A DNA stretch of 7,571 nt, from positions 1 through 7,571 of the forward strand of contig CANFIV010000065.1 of NCBI GenBank assembly GCA_947446935.1, read 5' to 3'. The stretch is from Sphingomonadaceae bacterium (lineage in GTDB: Bacteria > Pseudomonadota > Alphaproteobacteria > Sphingomonadales > Sphingomonadaceae). Below the pieces are notes generated by a model. The model was given only the letters and a program-made list of their open reading frames with translations. It was not told the DNA's origin and did no database searches. Shown in pieces: positions 1-7,406 of this stretch; position 1 is the stretch's first letter, and each line of letters begins with the position of its first letter. A program made the position numbers and the translations under genes.

Positions 1-50
1 CACCGAGCGTGTGCGGGTGGTGGCAAGCGCGCCGACGGTGTGGCTCGGAG

Positions 51-98
51 ATATAAATATTCTTGACAGAATATATATATTCGTTTGAGTATATTCAT
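51..98 (+). promoter_or_regulatory. AT-rich putative promoter/operator of the BVMO gene
   Basis: This stretch is almost pure A/T inside GC-rich DNA and lies 45-90 nt upstream of the monooxygenase start. It contains a perfect -35-like TTGACA (63-68), flanked by the inverted arms ATATTC (57-62) and GAATAT (69-74). A perfect 14-nt palindrome, GAATATATATATTC, lies at 69-82, and a further ATATTC at 91-96. TATATT at 90-95 resembles a -10 box but sits 21 nt from TTGACA, which is too far for a standard sigma-70 pair, so the exact promoter is uncertain. The symmetrical arms could be a repressor operator. The link to the TetR gene in this window is only inference. Confidence 0.4.
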
Positions 99-130
99 GA
101 TCCGGCGGCGTGGCCCGGCGGCACAACGCA

Positions 131-137
131 AGAGGTG
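131..137 (+). promoter_or_regulatory. Ribosome binding site deciding the BVMO start
   Basis: AGAGGTG lies 5 nt before the ATG at 143 (8 nt before a second ATG at 146). The in-frame GTG at 110 has no comparable purine-rich site. This supports starting the protein at 143 rather than at the longest possible frame. Confidence 0.6.
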
Positions 138-142
138 TCACC

Positions 143-1780
<1,638 letters not shown>

Positions 1781-1786
1781 CCTCGA

Positions 1787-1804
1787 TCAACATTAACGTT
1801 GACA
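1787..1804 (+). promoter_or_regulatory. Palindrome overlapping a TTGACA box upstream of the ligase
   Basis: In the 83-nt gap between the monooxygenase and ligase genes, TCAACATTAACGTTGA (1787-1802) is a 16-nt inverted repeat with seven of eight base pairs matching. It overlaps a perfect TTGACA (1799-1804). No good -10 box follows at 16-18 nt (CATTCA lies at 1822-1827), so promoter activity is doubtful. An operator for a dimeric repressor such as a TetR protein fits its size and symmetry, but this is inference. Confidence 0.35.
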
Positions 1805-1850
1805 GACCTCCTGACGCGCTTCATTCAGGGCTGCAACAAGCGATCACGCG

Positions 1851-1854
1851 GGAG
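1851..1854 (+). promoter_or_regulatory. Ribosome binding site supporting a TTG start
   Basis: GGAG lies 9 nt upstream of the TTG at 1864. The first in-frame ATG is at residue 31, inside the conserved N-terminal region of the ligase, so it would truncate the domain. The TTG is therefore the best start. Confidence 0.55.
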
Positions 1855-1863
1855 AGTTTCGCC

Positions 1864-3489
1864 TTGATATTCAGCGAATGGTCCGAGGTTTCGCCCTTAG
1901 CGGACCTGCTCATCCGCAGCGCAGCGCGCTATCCTGACCGGCAGGCGCTGGTGATGCCTGACCTGACGCTGACGTACGCCGAACTGCGCGATGCCTCGAT
2001 CGAGATCGCACGCGGCATCATCGGGCTCGGGCTCGGTGCGCGCGCGCATGTCGGCATTCTAGCCAACAACAGCCGGGAACTGGTGACGGCCCTGTTCGGT
2101 GCCGCACTGGCCAACTGCGTGGCGGTGCCGCTCAATGCCCGGCACAAGAGCCGCGAACTCGGCTTCATCATCGAGAACGCGGATCTCGCGCTGATCCTGA
2201 CAACGGCTGCCGATACCCGCTTCGTCGATTTTCGGGCGGTGCTCTCGGAAGCCTTGCCCTCGCTTGGCGCCAGCGCTTCCGGCGCACCCCTTGCGCTTGC
2301 CGAGGCCCCGCTCCTGCGCGGTGTCGTAGTGCTCGAAGGCGAGGCACCTTCGGGCTTCCTCACCCACGCAGACCTCGCGCTTGCAGCGCAGTCTGTCCCC
2401 GTCAGCGCCGTGGATGCCGCCCGCCGTGCCACGCGCCTGCGCGATACCGCCTTTATCATTTACACATCGGGTACCACGGCCAATCCTAAGGGCTGCCTGC
2501 TCGCTCACGAAGCCGTGACGCGTGGCCCCGTGGAGCGCGCAAGCAGCCGCTTCCGCGCTCGCGAACACGATGTGACCTGGGGCGGCGGCCCGCTGTTCCA
2601 CATCGGCTCGCTGGCTCCTTTTATCGGCGTGATCGGCACAGGCGGGACTTATGTGACCGACGTGTTTTTCGATGCCGGGCGCGCGCTTGATCTGATGGAG
2701 CAGGAGCGCGTTTCGGTCGCATGGCCCTGGTTTCCCGCCATCCTGCAGCCACTACTCGATCACCCTGCATTCGATCCAGGGCGCCTCGCGGCCCTGCGCA
2801 AGGTCTTGCTGATTGCGCCGCCCGCTCTGGTGACCCGCGTACAGCAGACCTTTCCCGCAGCAGAGTTCATGCAGGCCTGCGGAATGACCGAAACCGCCGG
2901 AATATTCGCCCTTTGCGCGCCCGAAGAAACGCCCGAACAACGCGCAATCAGCCAGGGAAAACCAGTCCCCGGCATCGCGGTGAAGATCATCGAACTGGAG
3001 ACTGGCGAGGAAGCGGCACCCGACGTTGTCGGCGAGATCCTGGTGCGCGGTTACTGCGTCATGGACAGCTACCACCGATCCCCCGAGAAGACCGCAGAAG
3101 CGCTCGATAGCGACGGCTGGCTGCACACAGGCGATCTTTACTCACGCGCTCCGGACGGCCAGCTGACCTTCCATGGCCGTGCCAAGGACATGCTCAAGGT
3201 CGGGGGCGAAAACGTCGCCGCGATCGAGGTGGAGGCTTATCTTTGCAGTCACCCGGCGGTAAAGCTTGCCGAAGTGGTCGGCCGCCCCGATCCGCGGCTT
3301 GACGAAGTGCCCGTCGCGTTCATCGAACTCCGCCCCGGCCAATCGGCCACCGAGGAGGAACTCATTGGCTTCTGCCAGGGCCGCATTGCCAGCTACAAGG
3401 TGCCGCGCGCGGTGTTTTTCGTGAATGACGGCGAATGGCCGATGTCTGCCACCAAGGTCGACAAGCGAGCCCTGCGCACCAGACTATAG
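1864..3489 (+). CDS. AMP-forming acyl-CoA synthetase/ligase (ANL superfamily)
   Basis: The enzyme activates a carboxylic acid with ATP to an acyl-adenylate and transfers it to CoA; it is cytoplasmic. The 541-residue protein has the full set of ANL motifs: phosphate-binding loop YTSGTTANPKG (200-210), GMTETAG (340-346), GWLHTGDL (418-425, with the ribose-binding Asp424), hinge and A8 loop GRAKDMLKVGGEN (438-450) and, near the C-terminus, the catalytic lysine K531 in SATKVDK. The usual Gly before that lysine is Thr here, a mild variation. Translation most likely begins at TTG 1864. It follows the Baeyer-Villiger monooxygenase on the same strand, so it may activate an acid formed after cleavage of the oxygenated product. 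The substrate class (fatty, cyclic or aromatic acid) cannot be decided from motifs. It ends only 12 nt from the end of the convergent TetR gene. Confidence 0.93.
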   Translation: MIFSEWSEVSPLADLLIRSAARYPDRQALVMPDLTLTYAELRDASIEIARGIIGLGLGARAHVGILANNSRELVTALFGAALANCVAVPLNARHKSRELGFIIENADLALILTTAADTRFVDFRAVLSEALPSLGASASGAPLALAEAPLLRGVVVLEGEAPSGFLTHADLALAAQSVPVSAVDAARRATRLRDTAFIIYTSGTTANPKGCLLAHEAVTRGPVERASSRFRAREHDVTWGGGPLFHIGSLAPFIGVIGTGGTYVTDVFFDAGRALDLMEQERVSVAWPWFPAILQPLLDHPAFDPGRLAALRKVLLIAPPALVTRVQQTFPAAEFMQACGMTETAGIFALCAPEETPEQRAISQGKPVPGIAVKIIELETGEEAAPDVVGEILVRGYCVMDSYHRSPEKTAEALDSDGWLHTGDLYSRAPDGQLTFHGRAKDMLKVGGENVAAIEVEAYLCSHPAVKLAEVVGRPDPRLDEVPVAFIELRPGQSATEEELIGFCQGRIASYKVPRAVFFVNDGEWPMSATKVDKRALRTRL

Positions 3490-3501
3490 ACCAAGCAGCG
3501 C

Positions 3502-4176
3502 TCAGCGCTTCTCCATCCCGCTGAAGAAGATCTCGCAGAACGCATTCGAAATCTCGGGCGCCGAGTGCGCGCCGCCCGGCTGATACCAGCGATGCGTCCA
3601 GTTCAACATGCCGAACACGGCATTGGCGGCCACCGAGACGGCGATATCATTGCGCATTTCGCCCTTCCCGATCAGCTCGCTGATCAAGCTGAGGACGATG
3701 CGTTCGAAGGTTCGGGTCTTGGCCACGATCCGCTGCGCCCAGACGCTCTTCTCGTTGGTAACCCGGCTCATCTCTTCCTGAATGTAGACGTACATATGCG
3801 GATAGTACTGGTCATAGGCCGACATCAGCTGCGTAATCACTGCGCGAAGCTTTTGCGCGGCTTCCAGTGCCTCATCGGCGAAGATGGCCTCGCACGCCGC
3901 GATATTGGCCTCGACACCGACCCGCAGGCACTCGCGAAACAGTTCTTCCTTGCTGCCGAAGTAGTAATAGACCGTCGCGCGATCGAGCCCGGCCTTGTGG
4001 CCGATTTCGGCCAGTGTCGTCGCCTTGAAGCCATGCGCCTTGAACTGCCGGCCCGCGATCTCGACCAGTTCGGCACGCTTTGCCAGATAGTCCGCGCTGC
4101 CTTCTTCGAGTGCCGACTGGCGACGTTTTGAAATATTGCTCGTGGCTGCCATGGGCTGAGGACTATCCGCCTCCAT
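3502..4176 (-). CDS. TetR-family transcriptional regulator
   Basis: This is a dimeric DNA-binding repressor with an N-terminal helix-turn-helix and a ligand-binding C-terminal domain. With the start at 4176 it has 224 residues. The HTH spans about residues 54-78, with TTLAEIGHKAG followed by the classic DRATVYYYFGSKEELF signature. The C-terminal half contains FGMLNWTHRWYQPGG (188-202), a pattern I associate with TetR members that sense acyl-CoA compounds, such as KstR2- and FadR-like regulators; ligand type is inference. The frame stays open up to 4314, but that would overlap ribB, so 4176 or the ATG at 4152 (216 residues) is more likely; neither has a clear Shine-Dalgarno site. It is the last gene of the - strand operon, 31 nt after ribB, and converges on the ligase. 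It probably autoregulates the operon and may also control the BVMO and ligase genes. Confidence 0.9.
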   Translation of the reverse strand: MEADSPQPMAATSNISKRRQSALEEGSADYLAKRAELVEIAGRQFKAHGFKATTLAEIGHKAGLDRATVYYYFGSKEELFRECLRVGVEANIAACEAIFADEALEAAQKLRAVITQLMSAYDQYYPHMYVYIQEEMSRVTNEKSVWAQRIVAKTRTFERIVLSLISELIGKGEMRNDIAVSVAANAVFGMLNWTHRWYQPGGAHSAPEISNAFCEIFFSGMEKR

Positions 4177-4207
4177 ATGTGCTGACAAGCCGTGTTTGTT
4201 CACGGGG

Positions 4208-5308
4208 TCAACTTCCGACGATGGCTCTGCGATCAACGATTTCAAGGCCAAATCCTTCAAGAGCAGCCATTTTCCGGCTGCTGGACGTAAGCAGCGCCAT
4301 CCGTCCGACGCCAAGATCCTTCAATATCTGCGCGCCGATACCATAGTCGCGCTCGCTCGACTGGCGTGCGTATTCTCCGCGCCCGCCGAGAACGCGGCGG
4401 GAGATCGAGGCCCGATCCGGGTCCTGCACGAACACCGCAACCGCAGGGCCATCGTGCTGCGCCATCTGCCGCAAGGCTGCCGGGACATATTCCGGATGCG
4501 CATTGCGATAGCCCAGAAGATCGGCCGTCAGATCGAACTGGTGGACGCGAACCAGCGTGTCCCGATCCGGGGTAATCACGCCGCGTACCAGCGCCACATG
4601 CTCGCCAGTGTCAACCAGATCGCGGTAGACGTGGATCGTGAAGCTGTCGCCATAGTGGCTATCAATCGGGCCGCTGGCGACACATTCGACCAGAGTTTCC
4701 GTGCGCCGTCGCCACGCGATCAGATCGGCAATCGTGCCGATCTTCATGCCGTGCTGCGCGGCAAAGGGGATGAGGTCCGGCAGGCGGGCCATCGTCCCGT
4801 CAGCGTTCATCACCTCGCAGATCACGCCGGCCGGGATCAGCCCGGCGAGGCGCGAAATATCGACAGCTGCTTCGGTATGTCCGGCCCGCACGAGCACCCC
4901 GCCATCGCGTGCGACCAGCGGAAACACATGGCCCGGGGAGACCAGATCGCGCGGCCCGCACTGCGCGTTGATCGCGACCGAAATCGTCCGAGCGCGGTCA
5001 AAGGCGGATATTCCGGTCGTCACGCCTTCGCGCGCCTCGATCGAAACGGTGAATGCGGTCCCGTGGCCGGAGCGGTTGTCGCTCGACATTGGGGACAGCT
5101 CCAACTCGCGGGCACGCTGCGCCGTGATTGCAAGGCAGATCAGGCCGCGCGCGTGGATCGCCATCTGGTTGATCCGCTCAGGCGTGGCAAATTGCCCGGG
5201 GACGATGATATCCCCCTCGTTCTCGCGGTCGTCTGCATCGACCAGAATGAAGGGCCGACCGTTGCGCGCCTCGTCGATGATCTCGTCGGTGGTGGCAATC
5301 GCTGTCAT
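4208..5308 (-). CDS. ribB: 3,4-dihydroxy-2-butanone-4-phosphate synthase with degenerate GTP cyclohydrolase II-like domain
   Basis: The RibB domain converts ribulose 5-phosphate to 3,4-dihydroxy-2-butanone 4-phosphate plus formate, supplying the four-carbon unit of riboflavin. In this 366-residue protein, residues 1-200 carry the metal and substrate motifs: DDRENEGD (26-33), GLICLA with Cys58, GHVFPL (126-131), GHTEA (143-147) and VICEVMNADGTMAR (162-175), so this half looks active. Residues about 207-366 align with GTP cyclohydrolase II but lack its zinc cysteines (the CLTG...CDC region reads DLTADLLGYRNAHPE, 259-273) and the QEGRGIGL motif. DYGIGAQIL (321-329) and SRKMAALEGFGLE (344-356) remain. 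Such RibB-plus-dead-domain proteins (RibBX type) are known in alphaproteobacteria. The ATG at 5308 has a strong Shine-Dalgarno site and follows the upstream stop by one base. Its operon position suggests boosting flavin supply for nearby flavoenzymes. Confidence 0.9.
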   Translation of the reverse strand: MTAIATTDEIIDEARNGRPFILVDADDRENEGDIIVPGQFATPERINQMAIHARGLICLAITAQRARELELSPMSSDNRSGHGTAFTVSIEAREGVTTGISAFDRARTISVAINAQCGPRDLVSPGHVFPLVARDGGVLVRAGHTEAAVDISRLAGLIPAGVICEVMNADGTMARLPDLIPFAAQHGMKIGTIADLIAWRRRTETLVECVASGPIDSHYGDSFTIHVYRDLVDTGEHVALVRGVITPDRDTLVRVHQFDLTADLLGYRNAHPEYVPAALRQMAQHDGPAVAVFVQDPDRASISRRVLGGRGEYARQSSERDYGIGAQILKDLGVGRMALLTSSSRKMAALEGFGLEIVDRRAIVGS

Positions 5309-5309
5309 C

Positions 5310-6095
5310 TCAGGCTCCTTCTTTCGAGCGGCTGCTTGCAATCTCGCGCAGCGGAGGAAGTCCATTGCTCATATCGCGCACATAGCCCGTGTTGTCGTAA
5401 GCGGTTTCGAAAGCCGCGCCGCTGAAGCTGTAGCAGGCACCGTACCGCGAAGGTTCGTCGGCGACGCGGCGAGGCTTGTGTCCATCGACGACATAGGCGC
5501 GGCCGCGCGCCACGAAGACAGCCATCTGCGCCATACGCCACAGATCAGTCTCGCCGGGCGCCATCACCTCGTGAGCCCAGCGGATGAACCCGCCAAAGAG
5601 GCTTCGTCCGCGATGGGCGGCCGGTTCCACAATGGCCTCGCCCTCCAGAACCGACGCCAGCGCAGGCTTGCCATCCAGATCAATCGTAAGGTGTTGCCGG
5701 CTCGATGCATCCCGATCGGTGAGCGAAATTTCGACTATCTCGCCGGGTAGATTACGCACCAACCGCGTCAGGCCCAACCGGGCGAGTTCAACCAGGTGGG
5801 TGCACTGCCCGCTGCGTTCCTCTCCGGAAAGCGCCAGCTCGCCGATGGGGCGACCGATGAGCTCGCGAAGTGCCGCGACCGCGCCTGGGCAACTCGTCTT
5901 GGGAAACCGGTCCATGCGGGCAACGACGTTGGATATGATACCGCCCTCGACAATCAGGGCCACACGCATGTCGTGGTAGTCGTCGAGCAGCCCCACATCG
6001 ATCCCATCCGCCCGACGCGAGAAGGTGATCCGCCGCCGGTAAACGCCTGTCCCGTAGGCGGGATTCGGCGGATAGTGGATGAGGTTGTCAGACAT
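5310..6095 (-). CDS. DUF2889-like protein of unknown function
   Basis: This 261-residue protein looks like the DUF2889 family, which has no established biochemical role. The likeness is recognised from YRRRI (19-23), the acidic LLDDYHDMRV segment (36-45), RFPKTSCPGAVAALREL (63-79, one conserved-looking Cys) and SGQCTHLVELA (95-105, a second Cys and His). No signal peptide or membrane helix is evident, so it should be cytoplasmic. The C-terminal third (about 160-261) is rich in aromatic and charged residues (FGGFIRWAHEV, YSFSGAAFETAYDNTGY) and I cannot assign it. It begins 6 nt after the flavin reductase stop and ends 1 nt before ribB, so it is surely co-transcribed and probably translationally coupled with both. 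That placement hints at a role in flavin-dependent catabolism or flavin supply, but this is guilt by association. The ATG at 6095 has only a weak ribosome binding site. Confidence 0.7.
   Translation of the reverse strand: MSDNLIHYPPNPAYGTGVYRRRITFSRRADGIDVGLLDDYHDMRVALIVEGGIISNVVARMDRFPKTSCPGAVAALRELIGRPIGELALSGEERSGQCTHLVELARLGLTRLVRNLPGEIVEISLTDRDASSRQHLTIDLDGKPALASVLEGEAIVEPAAHRGRSLFGGFIRWAHEVMAPGETDLWRMAQMAVFVARGRAYVVDGHKPRRVADEPSRYGACYSFSGAAFETAYDNTGYVRDMSNGLPPLREIASSRSKEGA
5315..5320 (-). promoter_or_regulatory. Shine-Dalgarno site of ribB
   Basis: AAGGAG on the - strand lies 6 nt before the ATG at 5308, inside the last codons of the upstream DUF2889-like gene. It decides the start over the longer open frame beginning at 5365, which would overlap that gene by more than 50 nt. 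Confidence 0.75.
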
Positions 6096-6101
6096 GCGCC
6101 G

Positions 6102-6632
6102 TCAGCTTGCAGCGGCGAAACGACCGTACGCACCCTTGAAGAACAGCAGCGGACCGACTGCCCGCTCTACCGCCAGCGATTCAACCCGGCCCAGCACGAT
6201 GGTGTGGTCTCCCGCCTCGATTTCATTCGCGAGAGCGCATTCGATATGCGCGACGACACCATCCAGCAGCGGCAATCCGCGCTCCGACAACCGGTGCGAC
6301 GTCCCTTCGAACTTGTCGCCCCCGCGCGAGGCGAAACGGCGGCAGAGCTCGATCTGGTCATCGGCCAGCACATTGACGCAGAAATAGCCGCCTGCCCGCA
6401 CTAGCGGCCAGCTGCTCGAACCACGGTCCGGAAAAAATGCAACCAGCGGAGGATCGAGCGAGACCGAGGTAAAGCTGCCCACAACCAGTCCCGCCGCCTC
6501 GCCATCATGGCTCACGCCGGTGATGACGCAGACCCCGGTCGGGTAGTTGCCAAGCACGGAGCGGAAGTGGCCCGGATCGATCTCGACCCTGATATCGGTT
6601 TCGCCTTCCGCTGCCGCGCGATCGCTCATCAT
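6102..6632 (-). CDS. Flavin reductase (two-component monooxygenase reductase type, HpaC/HsaB-like)
   Basis: Proteins of this family use NAD(P)H to reduce free FMN or FAD, which diffuses to a partner oxygenase. The 176-residue protein matches the family in length and motif order: HFRSVLGNYPTGVCVITG (22-39), GSFTSVSLDPPLVAF (52-66), FCVNVLADDQIELCRRFA (84-101) with DKFEG (106-110), the flavin-site GDHTIVLGRVESL (141-153) and PLLFFKGAYGRF near the end. The likely start is ATG 6632, one base after the crotonase stop; the next codon is also ATG. The frame extends to 6710, but that lies wholly within the crotonase gene and adds a low-complexity Arg/Ala/Ser stretch, so it was not used. No oxygenase partner is visible in the window; it may lie upstream in the operon beyond 7571. 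The BVMO at the left end carries its own NADPH site and should not need this reductase. Confidence 0.92.
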   Translation of the reverse strand: MMSDRAAAEGETDIRVEIDPGHFRSVLGNYPTGVCVITGVSHDGEAAGLVVGSFTSVSLDPPLVAFFPDRGSSSWPLVRAGGYFCVNVLADDQIELCRRFASRGGDKFEGTSHRLSERGLPLLDGVVAHIECALANEIEAGDHTIVLGRVESLAVERAVGPLLFFKGAYGRFAAAS

Positions 6633-6633
6633 G

Positions 6634-7404
6634 TCAGCGCCCGGTCCACACCGGCTTGCGGCGCTCTCGACCCGCCAGCTCGCCCTCGCGCTTGTCCTGG
6701 CTCTCCGCATATTGCTCGATCTCCTCGAAGCGCGTCATGAGCGCGACTTCGAGCGGATGGCCCAGACGGCCGAGTGCGGCAGCCTTTGCCGCCTGGTTCG
6801 CCAGCGGCGAAGCCGCGTTGATCTTGTCCGCCCACTTCTGCGCCGTGGCCGCGAGGTCGGCGAATGGGACAACCTCGTTGACCAGCCCGAAGCGCTCGGC
6901 CACATCGGCCTTGATCCGCTCACCGGTCAGGATCATCGCCATCGCGATATGGTGCGGCAGTTGCCGCATAGCGCGGTGGACGACCCCGCATTCGCCGATG
7001 ATGCCGACCTTGGTTTCGGGCAGACCGAACTGCGCGGTCTCTGCCGCCACGATGATATCCGCGCACATCGCCAGTTCAAAGCCGCCGCCAACGCAGAAGC
7101 CTTGCACCGCCGCAATCAGCGGCTTCTTGAGCGTGACCAGCGGCCCGCCGATCCCGGTCAATCCGCCTGCCAGCGCCATGCGCGTCTTGCGCTCCGCCCC
7201 GCCTGAAACGTCAGCCCCGATGCAGAACCCCTTCTCGCCTTCTGCCGAGAGGATCGCGCACCAGATGTCGGGATCCGAATTGATCGTGTTCCACGCATCC
7301 AGCAGCAGATCGTCCATCTCCTGGGTGATCGCGTTGAGCCCCTGCGGGCGGTTCAGGCGGACATGCGCGACATGCCCCTCGATGGTAAATTCGACGTCTG
7401 CCAT
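6634..7404 (-). CDS. Enoyl-CoA hydratase/isomerase family protein (crotonase)
   Basis: This crotonase-fold enzyme acts on an acyl-CoA thioester, most simply hydrating an enoyl-CoA in a beta-oxidation-like route. The 256-residue protein is of standard length. Visible landmarks are LNRPQGLNAI (17-26), the first oxyanion-hole segment GFCIGADV (59-66), the second oxyanion-hole glycines in GFCVGGGFELAM (102-113), and both catalytic glutamates of hydratases, Glu110 and Glu130 (in FGLPETKVG). The usual PGAGG stretch that follows is replaced by IGECGVVHR (136-144), so its substrate or reaction may differ from classical short-chain hydratases. The C-terminus (RKPVWTGR) resembles other members. It starts at ATG 7404 after a very good Shine-Dalgarno site, 2 nt after the upstream stop, and ends 1 nt before the flavin reductase. 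The substrate is unknown. Confidence 0.93.
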   Translation of the reverse strand: MADVEFTIEGHVAHVRLNRPQGLNAITQEMDDLLLDAWNTINSDPDIWCAILSAEGEKGFCIGADVSGGAERKTRMALAGGLTGIGGPLVTLKKPLIAAVQGFCVGGGFELAMCADIIVAAETAQFGLPETKVGIIGECGVVHRAMRQLPHHIAMAMILTGERIKADVAERFGLVNEVVPFADLAATAQKWADKINAASPLANQAAKAAALGRLGHPLEVALMTRFEEIEQYAESQDKREGELAGRERRKPVWTGR

Positions 7405-7406
7405 GG

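Noticed and set aside
3..48. Inverted repeat CCGAGC / GCTCGG near the left edge
   Set aside because: Six base pairs separated by 34 nt are expected by chance in GC-rich DNA, and no T-tract follows.
1..98. Possible end of an upstream + strand gene or start of a divergent - strand gene at the left edge
   Set aside because: Several frames are open to the edge, but each gives only 20-35 residues with no recognisable motif, so no gene can be supported.
110..142. GTG start at 110 giving an 11-residue longer BVMO
   Set aside because: It lacks a ribosome binding site and adds a basic segment atypical of the family, while the ATG at 143 has AGAGGTG at good spacing.
3497..3509. Small hairpin AGCGC-TCA-GCGCT between the convergent ligase and TetR genes, a possible bidirectional terminator
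   Set aside because: The stem is only 5 bp, overlaps the TetR stop codon and has no T-tract on either side, so it is not a convincing intrinsic terminator.
4196..5425. A 409-codon open frame on the + strand opposite ribB
   Set aside because: It is antisense to ribB, which has all RibB motifs and a strong start site. The translated sequence is Arg/Ala/His-rich with no recognisable motif, as expected of a shadow frame in GC-rich DNA.
4701..5750. A 349-codon open frame on the + strand crossing ribB and the DUF2889-like gene
   Set aside because: It spans two well-supported genes on the opposite strand, is rich in Arg, Ser and Ala and shows no family motif.
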